Assembly: GCF_932526225.1 (NCBI RefSeq)
Contig: NC_064043.1
Coordinates: 10,459,821-10,523,820, forward strand
Origin: Nematostella vectensis
Taxonomy: Eukaryota > Cnidaria > Anthozoa > Actiniaria > Edwardsiidae
Direction of reading: 5' to 3'
DNA: 64,000 bases
Shown: positions 38,801-51,700 of the stretch, in pieces
How positions within the stretch are numbered: the first letter of the stretch is position 1
How the letters are laid out: every line of letters begins with the position of its first letter
The notes under the pieces: model-generated
What the model saw: only the letters and a program-made list of their open reading frames with translations
Databases searched by the model: none
Told to the model about the DNA's origin: nothing
Made by a program: the position numbers and the translations under genes

Positions 38801-41781
38801 ATTTGAAAGAATTACACAAATAAAAAAAGACCATGGTGCAGGGTAACCCCAATCCTGCTTAAGCTGTGTGTTCCTCTAGGTTAGAAGTTGTGAAGTATAG
38901 TTGTTTTCATTATACATCATTCCTGTCATAGTGCAACGCACAATACCGATACCAAAGTCTTAAGAATGTTAACCAATAACACGCAAGAGTCTTTACACTA
39001 ACTTCATAAATAAAAGGATTCTGTTGTGTTTTGACATGCATTTTTTGCGTCACTAGTTGGCTTGCAAAGTTTATATCTATCTGATAATATATTTTTCGAG
39101 AGGTGCTTTGATTGACTGAAAGTCTACATTAAAAACTTTATCTTAGAGACGACATTTCTTCTAACATCATTCTTCTAAACATGTCACACAAGTGTAAAGT
39201 CTGTATATATTATCTTGTTTGTTTCTTTTTGTTTATATTTTTCCAGGCCTTCTTCAAGCTCCAGCAGGTTTATGCGACCTTCCAGTTTAACGGCCGAGCC
39301 ATCCTCATCGTCTTGGAGCTCATTCTCTGAGTAAGTACGCAGCTGCTTTGTCTCCTATTATCTTTGCACTACAAAGGAGTTCTTTTGTCTCTATTCTCGT
39401 TCTTTGTGTCGAGGTGCGGATAATGTTCATTTGCCCAATCAAATTGCAGCTTGTAAGAGCTGCGTACTGACCCCATTCTCTGACACTAGACACCCCACCC
39501 CCTCCGCTGTTATAAGGAACTATCCCCAAACCTCAAGATCTTCGGGCGGCTGGAGGAAGCAAACGAAAAACAAAGAGAAGGAGATGGTAGAAGAAGTAAA
39601 AGAAAGGAAAAGAATGAGCTCTAGCTCGGAGTCGAGCTCAGAGAGTGAGGGTTCTATAAGTGATGGTGAACCCACGGAGAAGAAACAAGGCACTAAACCT
39701 CCTACACCCGAGGCCGTCGTACCAAAAAGAAGGGTTACAGAGGCTGATCTCAATAGTATGGGTGCTAAGATTGTGAAGGCGGAGTTAATGGGGAATGAGG
39801 TTTGTAAAGGAATGCTGAATTAAGATAGCGCGCACACACAAAATACAGCACCCAAATTTGTGGAGGGCTGGGCAACTGTGGATGAACCGATATACTTTTA
39901 CAATGGATACTCGCCTTAAATAAGACTGCAAATATATTTACAGCCTTTTTTTGATGATATGATTCAGGATTTTTGGAAATCAACTGTTCAAGTAGTTTAC
40001 AGAAATCATCTGTTATGATATAGCTAAAAACGTTTAAAATGATTTTTGAATTTTATTTGCCATATTTTCTGTTTCCAGGAACAAGCTGCGAAACTTAGGC
40101 AGGAACTTAAGCAAATGCGCCAGGACAAACAGGCCCAAGATGCCAACCCTGCGACGAGAGCAGGGCCGAGGGAGGAGGAAGTTGTGGTACTCACACGGAC
40201 AGACAAGAGTGGTAACACACGACCCGTGCAGATGAACGAAGCAGCTGAGCCTAAGGGTGGATGGCGCAAGAAGAAAAAGGTCATATGAATGAGTTAATGA
40301 TCTTAACCCCACATTTAGACAACAAAATGTCCATTCTGAGGCCACCCTTTTCTTCCATTCCTGTTACACTCTGTGACATCAGGCGCCACACGTTATCTAC
40401 CATTTCTAAACTTTGTAACACCAGGTTTACACGTGTTTTCTACCATTCCTATTCTACACTTTTGAAACACAAGGTCACCACACGTTTTCTAACATTTCTA
40501 TGCTACGCTAGGTTGCCACACACGGCGCATCAGGTGACCGGGAGCGGTACTTTGCTGACGATGATAGATTCAGTTTACAAGACATGGTTCGCATGGAGCG
40601 CATGAATACTGCTGAGGACTACGACGCCATGTTCAGCCGCCTTGCCTCCAAGGTATGGCTGTTTTACACTGATCCCTTGCCGAACGTGCCGTTCTAGTTT
40701 TCTAGAATCTAGTTTTTTTTCGTTCGCCCTTGCCATCTATTGCACATGAAAAGAAATTGTCCAAATTATCGCATAAAAAATAGTCAAAATTACTGTAGAT
40801 AAACAAGATTTGCGAAAACATCCTACATGGCTGAATATTTTGCTGGCCATGTTTGTTTGAGTGGCAAAATTAAGTCAAGGGATAAAATCCATAGCTGTGA
40901 TACCTTATTCCAACTCCAACTTATATTATAGAAAATTCCAAAACCCAAAGCAGTACAGCATCACCTAATTTAATTCGAGAAGAGCCTAGCAATTGTTCAA
41001 CAAACTTGACATGCTTACTTTGCGATGAGCACAATAATAAATTCCCTCGCTTGGTTTCACCTATCTATGTTTCCCCATTCCCCTTCTCCCCATCTCCCCT
41101 CTCATATACCTCTCTTGTCGGACCAGAGGTTACTGCAGCAAAGGTAATTTTATCCATCCATTTATTTATCCACTTATTTAGGGTGCATCCAAGACTGACT
41201 CTGATAACTTCACGCTGGACGACCACTTTGTGACGGCTGCTGCGACTAAACTGACTCCGGCACAGGCAGAGGAGCGAGAAAGGCACAAGGCCATTGCAGG
41301 TATGTCGCCGTGCAAAAATGAAATCCATATAATAAAAAATTTGTGTAGCTCGTTTTTACATATAGATTCCCCATCAGTATTGGTACAGGCTGCTCATTGC
41401 AGTTTTAAAAGTGTGAGTCAGTGTGTAAGCACTATCACTTAAGATGGGACCAACCTCTTAAGAAGTCATTTTACGTTTTCCAATACAAATTGTGAAGTCA
41501 ATTGAGGGGCAGCATGACGTCCTTATGCATAACGTCACTGATGTCGAGAGGCAGGCTTTGGTAAAACCCGTTTTTCGTCCGACCTTGCGTACCCGTCTCG
41601 AACACCCCTCCCCCCCCTTCCCACCCTCATACCCCATCCCACCCCCTCCCCCGTCCCACCCATTCCCTACGCTCCTGTGGAGTTCTACCAGTCATATATT
41701 GCATGTCCTATAAGTACGATCGAATCCAAATGTTTTTTTCCATAAAGAATAAGATCTCTATGCTTCTTTGACATGGAATTA

Positions 41782-41813
<32 letters not shown>

Positions 41814-44800
41814 CGCGTTTTTCTCATTGTATCCCTAGAACACAAGCGCTTGTCAGAGCAGTTGTCCAAGTGCAGGTTTTGCTTTGAGAACCCTGACCTT
41901 AAAAAGCACCTCATCATTGCAATTGGGATCCAGGTACCGTTAATGTTAAAAACTTCAAATGAACTGAATTGTGGTCCGTTGTATAGTACAATGCGACGCG
42001 CGCTACCGTGGACACCTTAACAGATTTGTGAAGCTAGCCAATAAGATCGCGAAAAATGTTCAAACTGATTGGCACGGAACTCAATAGCCAACCAGCGCGG
42101 CACAGACATGCTTTTAAGCGCATTAGGACATTACGGATTTCTCCTAATTATTAAGTGTAAATCAATTCCGTGTTTCTTGCATACTAATTAGAAAGAAACT
42201 GTGCCTTGGTAGATCGGACTATAACCATAACGACTTCAAATGAATCAGTTTCTTGCTTTGCTTCATATCTAACACACCTTCGAATAAATCCTCTTTTTTT
42301 TTTTTGCATCGTACTTTGCTTTGTTACAAAAATCTCCAAATGAATCGTTTTCATTTTTGTCGTGCCCCTGATTGCCGCTTGTTCTCCAAGACGTACTTGG
42401 CACTGCCTCTTCACCAGTCTCTCACGGACGGCCACTGCCTGATCGTGCCGATGCAGCACTCGCTAGCGACCACGCTTATCGATGAAGATGTCCATGATGA
42501 GATTAAGGTACGGGTTCCGTATAAACAAACCAAGGGCAGCAGGAAAGTTTGCCAGGCTGCATTCTAAATTGCGACGCGCTCCCTGTGTCACGTTGCTAAA
42601 TCTGAGCCGGTAGCGCGCGTGGCGCATAAACCTACGACGACAAAGACTAGACGAAACGTGCCTAATGTAATAAGCCTGTAGCCGGTAAAAAAAAACGGTT
42701 TCTTTTACCTTTGACAAACTTGTGAAAAGTAGTGCATCAAAATTACCTTCCTTTGGGAAAACAAACAAGCAACAGTGGCATATTTGTTCGAATCTACCAA
42801 ACAATAGTTTTGCATGTGAAGCACTTATCCACTTTGCAACTGCAATCCCAAATAAAGGGTCAAATGGAACAACGTTTCTCAATGCTCTCAGTGTTGTTTT
42901 TTTACAAGTATTAGTTTGCTCGGCCATGGAACTAAGTGCACAAAAAAAAAAGCGAGAAGGATAACAAAAACAAAAACTGTCCTAAAATATAACCTGTCCT
43001 GAAATATAAACGAATGGACTACATAAAATATATTTTTAAATACTGTTTATTGTTGTTCTCTTCAGATATTTAAGAAAGGGCTGACAAAGATGTTCGAGGA
43101 AATGGTTAGTTGATTGTGTTGAAAAAAAAAATTACGCAACAAGACGCAGTCGAGTTGCGTGACTGTGGTGGTATGCTGTGACGTCTTTTGTGCATCTATT
43201 AGTGGACAGACACACACAAAAATATATTTGTTTAATACAACAATTAAAATGTTTTCTTACGTTTTCTGCATTACAATCTAGTTTTGGGGGGCGTGCGCGC
43301 GCATGCTGACGCCAGCGTGCGTGTGTCCTGTAATTCTTGGGTTTCAGTCACGTCACTTTTGGCGTGTGAATTCACTTCCGGTGATGAAGTGGTGGTCAAG
43401 AACAGCAACGCCCGAACATGGCGGCTGTAGGCGAAAACCCTTGACCAATCAGAGCCCACTTTTTACGAGTACTGTATAACTCTATCTAACGTCTTGACTA
43501 ATCTGATTTATGTCGATGTTTAAATGTTTTATTGTTAGGATCGTGATGTGGTGTTCCTGGAAACTTGCCGCAGCCTCAAAAGACAGAATCACATGATCGT
43601 CGAGTGTGTACCCATCCCCAAAGAAGACGGCGACATGGCTCCTATTTACTTTAAGGTATAACGCCGAAGTAATTTTCTTCACTGATATAAGTCGATGACA
43701 TGTTTTAGTTCAAAAGTATTCACTGTATATAAACGTAACAAACCCGCAAGTAACCTGGGTTGACAAGTAGAAGACCGAGATCGGCAGAGGCGGGCCTGAT
43801 GGTTATATGATTATAATGATTTAGTTTTTTTTTTTTCATGTGAAGGAATAAAAGATAACGACGACAATGTAGGGCTGTAGATGGCTCCCCCCGAAGTCTG
43901 GTTTAATTGATTGTTCCAAATAATTGTATCTATCTGTAAGAAATCCCCCCCTTACCCCTATGGAAGAAATTACACACACACACACACCCCTTCCCCCTAT
44001 GAAAGAAATTACACACACCCATGTTATGGCGACAACGGTTACTAAGGCAATGATTTACTTCAAGTGAAGAAAGTTCCCACTGTGTTTTATTCAGCACACT
44101 TTTAGGCTTTGAAGCGAGTTTGTTTGATTTCTAATGCATTTAGTGATTCTGTACTCTCTCTATAAGAAAGCGATCATGGAAGCCGATGTAGAGTGGGCCC
44201 AGAATAAGCGCCTGATTGACACACGGGACAAAGGCCTGCGCAGCTCCATCCCTAGGGGACTCCCCTTCTTTCATGTAGAGTTTGGTCTGGACGGCGGGTT
44301 TGCGCACATCATCGAGGACGAGGAGCTTTTCCCGCAATACTTCGGCAAGGTAACATGGGGCTAGAAATGGCGCTGGTGTCACTGGGGAATAGGGTGTTTA
44401 ACATCATCGGCCTCTCGTTTCTGGTCTCCGCGTCAGCCTTGGCCCACGAGGGTGGGTGTTTACACGTCCTTGTGTGTTACGGTTAAAAAGCCTGATAACA
44501 TCCTTAGTCCCACAAGTTTGTAGTGGTTTCCAGAAAATATCCATCCCCCCCCCCCATGTCGGTGGTATGACCCCCCACCCCCTCTGGAATTTCCAACCCC
44601 CTGGAAAAAAATACAGTAACTGTTATGGAAAAAGGGCTTTTTACCCCCCCCCCCCCCCCCCTTTCCCTCTGGAAATTCCTGGCAGTTTGGGGTATGGATA
44701 CTTTTCTGAAACTACACAATGTTAGCTTTGCTTTCGAAGGGGTCATTTTTTTTTTACACATGGAGTGTGCTTAGCTTTTTTATATAATGCATATTTTTGC

Positions 44801-45016
44801 TCTTTTGAAGAGACGAAAAAAAAATATTTTCTAATTATTGAAATGTCCCTTCTTACGTAGGAGATCATCGGCGGGATGCTTGACCTAGATCCTTACAGAT
44901 GGAGGAAGCCACGAACCGAAAGCTTCCAAGAGCACAAAACTAAAGTCCTACAGTTCGCGGAATGGTGGAAACCTTACGACTGGACGCAGCGGATTGACCG
45001 GAGCAAGAAGTCTTGA
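29868..45016 (+). CDS. CWF19L2: CWF19-like protein 2 (spliceosome-associated)
   Basis: Twenty-one exons join in frame to 889 aa, close to the human protein length: 29868-29957, 30113-30226, 32004-32063, 32233-32268, 33471-33539, 35974-36096, 37258-37357, 37577-37680, 38156-38199, 38325-38720, 39247-39330, 39517-39799, 40079-40279, 40512-40652, 41182-41299, 41839-41933, 42391-42507, 43066-43104, 43539-43655, 44167-44349, 44861-45016. Family landmarks: [10 protein letters not shown] near the N-terminus, Lys-rich and Arg/Asp-rich charged segments, [24 protein letters not shown], the CwfJ C-terminal domain 1 with CRFC and the HIT-like [10 protein letters not shown], and domain 2 ending [13 protein letters not shown]19 proteins associate with late spliceosomes and the lariat-debranching step. 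The donor of exon 6 (ACA/GTAATA) is the weakest junction. Introns hold three large TIR elements. Confidence 0.92.
31310..31690 (+). repeat. Dispersed repeat, copy 2 (see 28120-28500)
   Basis: Second copy of the repeat described at 28120-28500, here in a CWF19L2 intron. Same orientation, with many substitutions and a small insertion around CCCGGGAAGTATGG. Confidence 0.7.
32312..33460. mobile_element. TIR DNA element with CAGGGCTT ends, about 1.15 kb
   Basis: The left end, CAGGGCTTCTGGAATTACG, is the near-exact inverted complement of the right end, CGTAATTCCACAAGCCCTG. The element fills a CWF19L2 intron and ends 10 bp before exon 33471. It carries a hairpin (32996-33064) and an open frame (about 32610-32952) with a CRVCGE motif that looks like the first half of a C-x2-C zinc finger. 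No transposase domain is visible, so the copy is probably non-autonomous. The CAGGG start is hAT-like, but no 8-bp target duplication is evident. Confidence 0.75.
32996..33064. repeat. Hairpin inside the CAGGGCTT element
   Basis: CATCCTCGGAAACCC plus TATTTTGCTCTAA is followed after a 4-5 nt loop by the inverted complement TTAGAGCAAAATA plus GGGTTTCCAAGGATG. The CTCGGAAACCCAGGGG block recurs near 32481, and related CCTCGGGGACCCAGGGG occurs near 15747, so the arm belongs to a wider repeat family. Confidence 0.75.
33720..35566. mobile_element. piggyBac-like non-autonomous element (TTAA target site)
   Basis: The element starts CCCTTTCACTCCTGG and ends with the inverted CCAGGAGTCAATGGG. It is flanked on both sides by TTAA (33716-33719 and 35567-35570), the hallmark of piggyBac insertion. 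The terminal similarity extends inward (AAACAG..CTGAAAACAGA.ACCTCCCCCC). The two halves also mirror each other internally (ACTTATAAAAAA near 34308 against TTTTTTATAAGTC near 35063), giving a large foldback. No transposase ORF is present. It sits in a CWF19L2 intron between exons 33471-33539 and 35974-36096. Confidence 0.8.
36290..37083. mobile_element. 794-bp member of the TTCCCTGC foldback family with CxxC-finger ORF fragment
   Basis: Both ends carry TTCCCTGCTAGCAGAGGCC as inverted repeats of about 80 bp, extending to the CATGGGTCG block. The element is flanked by perfect 9-bp duplications ATCACTTGT (36281-36289 and 37084-37092). Inside, an open frame from 36481 encodes a basic segment and FCLVCG. 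After a frame break near 36740, the next frame carries [11 protein letters not shown]. Together these resemble a C-x2-C/C-x2-C zinc finger of the type found at the start of some transposon proteins. The 98-bp palindrome at 27709-27806 is an internally deleted relative. Confidence 0.85.
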
Positions 45017-45136
45017 AGTATTTTACAGGATTTTATTAGGATAGTTGGTACCGTGGAAGCATAACTGCTCCATTGTTTTCTAAAGAAAGTTGTGAACCTG
45101 GACCCTATAGGTATATACTCATTATTTTACTGTCCC

Positions 45137-45142
45137 AATAAA
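45137..45142 (+). promoter_or_regulatory. poly(A) signal of CWF19L2
   Basis: AATAAA, overlapping a second AATAAA, about 120 nt after the CWF19L2 stop codon. Confidence 0.65.
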
Positions 45143-45595
45143 ATAAAGATCAAAGAAACAGAGCTACCTTTAAAGTGAGGTCATTCTGACATACAATAAG
45201 CCTTGCCTTCCTTGCCTCCTTTCCTCTCCCATTTCGCATTTTTAATCAATTTGCTCACCACCGCCCGCACAGATATTTCGTGGCTAACTCTACCCTTTTT
45301 GTTCCCCTTCTTACTATCGTCATGTTCTGTGTTAAAACTCGAGTCTAAGATAAATATATTCTGGTTTATTTCTGTTACTTTATACATTATAAGTGGGCGT
45401 AAGGTCGAGTCAAGAGAGAAACGTAACTTAACCAACGCTCAAGTCATTTTTTCATCTATAAACAATCCTGAATCCGTTTACACATTTTTTATGATACACC
45501 GCAATAGACCAGAGAGATGCGATAAAATTAACAACCGGCTTAGTTAAAAAAAAACTTTCGCAGCAGTATTCACCGTTCAATGACCGATCAAGTGA

Positions 45596-45601
45596 TTTAT
45601 T
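45596..45601 (-). promoter_or_regulatory. poly(A) signal of ETFDH
   Basis: TTTATT on the plus strand, which is AATAAA on the minus strand, about 112 nt downstream of the ETFDH stop codon. Confidence 0.6.
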
Positions 45602-45712
45602 TGCACATTGTATGTACATATCGGCCTTATGGAAAAAAAAACGGAAAGGTGCTTTACCGAAACGAAGCCTTAAATTAAAAACATTAAAAGTTATTCGACT
45701 GTAAAGGCCAAT

Positions 45713-48700
45713 TCACATGCCATTGTAAGCCGGGCCTCCGCCCCCCTCGGGCACCACCCAGTTAATGTTCTGACTCGGATCTTTGATGTCACACGTCTTG
45801 CAATGCACACAGTTCTGTGCATTGATCTGTAGTCTCATCCCGTTACCCTTCTCCAAGGGGACATACTCGTATACACCCGCTGGACAGAACCTCTGCTCCG
45901 GTCCATCGAATACGCCCAGGTTGCGCTTTACCGGGACGGTATCGTCCCTTAAGGTGAGGTGCGGTGGCTGGTCGCCATCGTGGTTCGTCCCGCTCAAAGC
46001 CACAGACGAAAGAAGGTCGAAGGATACCTCGCCATCCGGTTTGGGGTATTCAATAGGGGTGCACTCCTTGGCCGGTTTCAGGCTCGCGTGGTCTGGTTTG
46101 GGGTTGTGCAGCGTCCATGGCTCCTTGCCGCGGAGGAGGCAGTAGAAGATTCCGGTGTAGAGCATGCCTCCGTAGAAGCCCAGTTTACTATGGAAGGATG
46201 GCCGAATGTTACGCATGGCGTAGAGCTCCTTCCACACCCAGCTCTCCTTCAGGCGGTCCTCGTACGTATCTAGAAACAAGCCTAGGGGAGGTAAGAGATT
46301 CAAAAGCTCGTATCAGAACCAGGTTTTCTCGTTGTCACTGCCTAGAAACAAGCCTAGGGGAGGTAAGAGATTCAAAAGCTCGTATCAGAACCAGGTTTTC
46401 TCGTTGTCACTGCCTGGAAACAAGCCTAGGGGAGGTAAGAGATTCAAAAGCTCGTATCAGAACCAGGTTTTCTCGTTGTCACTGCCTAGAAACAAGCCTA
46501 GGGGAGGTAAGAGATTCAAAAGCTCGTATCAGAACCAGGTTTTCTCGTTGTCACTGCCTAGAAACAAGCCTAGGGGAGGTAAGAGATTCAAAAGCTCGTA
46601 TCAGAACCAGGTTTTCTCGTTGTCACTGCCTAGAAACAAGCCTAGGGGAGATACGAGATTCAAAAGCTCGTATCAGAACCAGGTTTTCTCGTTGTCACTG
46701 CCTAGAAACAAGCCTAGGGGAGGTAAGAGATTCAAAAGCTCGTATCAGAACCAGGTTTTCTCGTTGTCACTGCCTAGAAACAAGCCTAGGGGAGGTAAGA
46801 GATTCAAAAGCTCGTATCAGAACCAGGTTTTCTCGTTGTCACTGCCTAGAAACAAGCCTAGGGGAGGTAAGAGATTCAAAAGCTCGTATCAGAACCAGGT
46901 TTTCTCGTTGTCACTGCCTAGAAACAAGCCTAGGGGAGGTAAGAGATTCAAAAGCTCGTATCAGAACCAGGTTTTCTCGTTGTCACTGCCTAGAAACAAG
47001 CCTAGGGGAGGTAAGAGATTCAAAAGCTCGTATCAGAACCAGGTTTTCTCGTTGTCACTGCCTGGAAACAAGCCTAGGGGAGGTAAGAGATTCAAAAGCT
47101 CGTATCAGAACCAGGTTTTCTCGTTGTCACTGCCTAGAAACAAGCCTAGGGGAGGTAAGAGATTCAAAAGCTCGTATCAGAACCAGGTTTTCTCGTTGTC
47201 ACTGCCTAGAAACAAGCCTAGGGGAGATAAGAGATTCAAAAGCTCGTATCAGAACCAGGTTTTCTCGTTGTCACTGCCTAGAAACAAGCCTAGGGGAGAT
47301 AAGAGATTCAAAAGCTCGTATCAGAACCAGGTTTTCTCGTTGTCACTGCCTGGAAACAAGCCTAGGGGAGGTAAGAGATTCAAAAGCTCGTATCAGAACC
47401 AGGTTTTCTCGTTGTCACTGCCTAGAAACAAGCCTAGGGGAGATAAGAGATTCAAAAGCTCGTATCAGAACCAGGTTTTCTCGTTGTCACTGCCTAGAAA
47501 CAAGCCTAGGGGAGATAAGAGATTCAAAAGCTCGTATCAGAACCAGGTTTTCTCGTTGTCACTGCCTGGAAACAAGCCTAGGGGAGGTAAGAGATTCAAA
47601 AGCTCGTATCAGAACCAGGTTTTCTCGTTGTCACTGCCTAGAAACAAGCCTAGGGGAGGTAAGAGATTCAAAAGCTCGTATCAGAACCAGGTTTTCTCGT
47701 TGTCACTGCCTAGAAACAAGCCTAGGGGAGGTAAGAGATTCAACAGCTCGTATCAGAACCAGGTTTTCTCGTTGTCACTGCCTGGAAACAAGCCTAGGGG
47801 AGGTAAGAGATTCAAAAGCTCGTATCAGAACCAGGTTTTCTCGTTGTCACTGCCTAGAAACAAGCCTAGGGGAGGTAAGAGATTCAAAAGCTCGTATCAG
47901 AACCAGGTTTTCTCGTTGTCACTGCCTAGAAACAAGCCTAGGGGAGGTAAGAGATTCAAAAGCTCGTATCAGAACCAGGTTTTCTCGTTGTCACTGTCTG
48001 GAAACAAGCCTAGGGGAGGTAAGAGATTCAAAAGCTCGTATCAGAACCAGGTTTTCTCGTTGTCACTGCCTGGAAACAAGCCTAGGGGAGGTAAGAGATT
48101 CAAAAGCTCGTATCAGAACCAGGTTTTCTCGTTGTCACTGCCTGGAAACAAGCCTAGGGGAGGTAAGAGATTCAAAAGCTCGTATCAGAACCAGGTTTTC
48201 TCGTTGTCACTGCCTAGAAACAAGCCTAGGGGAGGTAAGAGATTCAAAAGCTCGTATCAGAACCAGGTTTTCTCGTTGTCACTGCCTAGAAACAAGCCTA
48301 GGGGAGGTAAGAGATTCAAAAGCTCGTATCAGAACCAGGTTTTCTCGTTGTCACTGCCTAGAAACAAGCCTAGGGGAGGTAAGAGATTCAAAAGCTCGTA
48401 TCAGAACCAGGTTTTCTCGTTGTCACTGCCTAGAAACAAGCCTAGGGGAGGTAAGAGATTCAAAAGCTCGTATCAGAACCAGGTTTTCTCGTTGTCACTG
48501 TCTGGAAACAAGCCTAGGGGAGGTAAGAGATTCAAAAGCTCGTATCAGAACCAGGTTTTCTCGTTGTCACTGCCTGGAAACAAGCCTAGGGGAGGTAAGA
48601 GATTCAAAAGCTCGTATCAGAACCAGGTTTTCTCGTTGTCACTGCCTGGAAACAAGCCTAGGGGAGGTAAGAGATTCAAAAGCTCGTATCAGAACCAGGT

Positions 48701-51700
48701 TTTCTCGTTGTCACTGCCTAGAAACAAGCCTAGGGGAGGTAAGAGATTCAAAAGCTCGTATCAGAACCAGGTTTTCTCGTTGTCACTGCCTAGAAACAAG
48801 CCTAGGGGAGGTAAGAGATTCAAAAGCTCGTATCAGAACCAGGTTTTCTCGTTGTCACTGCCTAGAAACAAGCCTAGGGGAGGTAAGAGATTCAAAAGCT
48901 CGTATCAGAACCAGGTTTTCTCGTTGTCACTGCCTGGAAACAAGCCTAGGGGAGGTAAGAGATTCAAAAGCTCGTATCAGAACCAGGTTTTCTCGTTGTC
49001 ACTGCCTAGAAACAAGCCTAGGGGAGGTAAGAGATTCAAAAGCTCGTATCAGAACCAGGTTTTCTCGTTGTCACTGCCTAGAAACAAGCCTAGGGGAGGT
49101 AAGAGATTCAAAAGCTCGTATCAGAACCAGGTTTTCTCGTTGTCACTGCCTAGAAACAAGCCTAGGGGAGGTAAGAGATTCAAAAGCTCGTATCAGAACC
49201 AGGTTTTCTCGTTGTCACTGCCTGGAAACAAGCCTAGGGGAGGTAAGAGATTCAAAAGCTCGTATCAGAACCAGGTTTTCTCGTTGTCACTGCCTAGAAA
49301 CAAGCCTAGGGGAGATACGAGATTCAAAAGCTCGTATCAGAACCAGGTTTTCTCGTTGTCACTGCCTGGAAACAAGCCTAGGGGAGGTAAGAGATTCAAA
49401 AGCTCGTATCAGAACCAGGTTTTCTCGTTGTCACTGCCTGGAAACAAGCCTAGGGGAGGTAAGGGATTCAAAAGCTCGTATCAGAACCAGGTTTTCTCGT
49501 TGTCACTGCCTGGAAACAAGCCTAGGGGAGGTAAGAGATTCAAAAGCTCGTATCAGAACCAGGTTTTCTCGTTGTCACTGCCTGGAAACAAGCCTAGGGG
49601 AGGTAAGGGATTCAAAAGCTCGTATCAGAACCAGGTTTTCTCGTTGTCACTGCCTGGAAACAAGCCTAGGGGAGGTTAGAGATTCAAAAGCTCGTATCAG
49701 AACCAGGTTTTCTCGTTGTCACTGCCTGGAAACAAGCCTAGGGGAGGTAAGGGATTCAAAAGCTCGTATCAGAACCAGGTTTTCTCGTTGTCACTGCCTG
49801 GAAACAAGCCTAGTGGCTAGTTGTTAGTGCCACATACCTTGGCTACCATCCTTGTTGGTCTCGCTAGTGAGAGCCTCGAATGCCGCTTCGGCACAGACCA
49901 TCGCACTTTTCATGGCGTTGTGCGTTCCCTTGATCTTGGGGACGTTCATAAAGCCAGGACTGCAGCCCATAAGTGCACCACCGGGAAACACAAGCTTGGG
50001 GATACTCTGTAAATCAACCATAGTACATCTATAACGAGTGCTTTGAAAGGGATCCGACTGGTTTCAGGACATTCAGGCGTTTGTTGTAGTTGAAATAGCA
50101 CAGACTGTTGAAAGCACATTCGAAACGTTGATCGAACAAAATAAATGTAGAAGTAATCATCCAGAAGGGGGGGGGGGAGGGTTTGTGTTCCTTCGACTTT
50201 TGTTGCTCTTCCAACCCTTTCCAGGTCCTTCCATCATGCTATAGTACATGCTATACAAAACTGCGATCAATTCCGTGTACGTACGCTATAGCGTATTTGC
50301 CTACAATTCCGGCTGTAATTTGTTAACACACCTGGAAGCCTCCTTCATTCAGTGCTCGGGCGCCGTATGATATCCTGTGTCCCCCCTCGAATGTCGGACG
50401 GATGGCTGGGTGGTTCTTGAACCGCTTAAATAATAAAGCACTCGAACATGAATAATACCGTCAGGCATTGGTAAGCTGATAGTGATAAAGTCCAACCCCG
50501 TAATGGCGGACACCCTCGTAAAGGCGGACATCCTCGTAATGGTGAACAACTCCTTCATTTTTTTTATAAAGTAGCGGTTTTTGTTAAACGTTGCAATAAA
50601 ATTGCCTTAAAACTAAGAACATCTATTGTTGTTGTCAAATGTATGTCTAATAACGACTTGGGGGGTGTTTTTTTTCGCGAATTATACAGCTTCACTCACC
50701 CTACTAAGGAAAGAGACAAGGTTGGAGGCGCCATTTTCGGTGGCACTCAAATCCCGTTTGTTTTTTTTTTCCTCGCGCATTTCGACGGTATTTGAGTGCT
50801 AACGAAAATTGCGCCTCCAACCTTGTTTCTTTCCTTAGTAGGAGGAGGGAATTATAAATCGCGTTAAGAAACCATCTAAAAGCGTGTATTACACATATTA
50901 TTACTGCGACATTCCGCAGCATTTAATAACAATAACAATAGCATTATTTTCTCTTTGCTTTTCTCTTTCCATTTGTTTATTTTGCGTTCACACATTCTTA
51001 GTATAAATCAATGTAAATTACCGTCGCTTTTAGCACAGTTCACCGGTCTAAAAGAGATCACATCATTTGTAAGTATCTCGTTCCGTTTATTTGCTAGCAT
51101 TCGTAAAATTATCTGTATACGTAACGTCGCCGTACTTTGTAGAACATTCAGCCTGCTTGTAACTTATTTGTATTTAGGTATTTTCCTGTTGTTTATCGCA
51201 GCAACCGTCATTATCGTAACTATCGTCATTACCGACATACCGTCATCACCGTTAGTACCGTTAATTTGCTAGCATTCGTAAAATTATCTGTATACGTAAC
51301 GTCGCCGTACTTTGTAGAACATTCAGCCTGCTTGTAACGTATTTGTATTTAGGTATTTTCCTGTTGTTTATCGCAGCAACCGTCATTATCGTCACTATCG
51401 TTATTACCGACATACCGTCATCACCGTTAGTACCGTCTTTATCGCAGTTGTAGAATAAAATCGTTCGTGTTACAGTTATGACGTGTTGGAATTTTACTCT
51501 TTCTTGCAACGTTTACCGCCACACATATATTTGACAACAACAAGGCAATTTCTAAGTTTTTAGGCATTTTTTGGCAAAATTTCATAAAAAAATCGCTTTG
51601 CTTGTTACCTCTCCGAACAGCCGAATTCCGAGCTTCGAACAAGCAACCATTGCATGGGCTACCTGTGTTCTAGCTGCGCGACTATTTAGGGGGTAAACAC

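Larger units (their letters stand above)
45017..45712. other. Convergent 3' intergenic region of CWF19L2 and ETFDH
   Basis: The two genes end tail to tail, with stops 696 bp apart. Poly(A) signals for both lie within this interval (45137-45142 plus, 45596-45601 minus). No other gene or repeat is recognised. Confidence 0.7.

Noticed and set aside
41786-41813. Homopolymer runs (A, T or C) such as 41786-41813, 36179-36191 and 44644-44659 as functional sites
   Set aside because: Simple-sequence tracts within introns, with no associated structure to support a specific role.
46270-49814. CRISPR-like or centromeric satellite array
   Set aside because: There are no unique spacers; the whole 72-bp unit repeats. 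It is confined to one intron of a protein-coding gene in a eukaryotic context.
46117-49827. Very long plus-strand open frames (about 1236 and 1115 codons) across 46.1-49.8 kb, resembling a repeat protein
   Set aside because: The unit length of 72 is a multiple of three and has no stop in two frames, so the array stays open by construction. The DNA is the last intron of ETFDH on the other strand, flanked by its exons, and the start region lies antisense to the ETFDH last exon.
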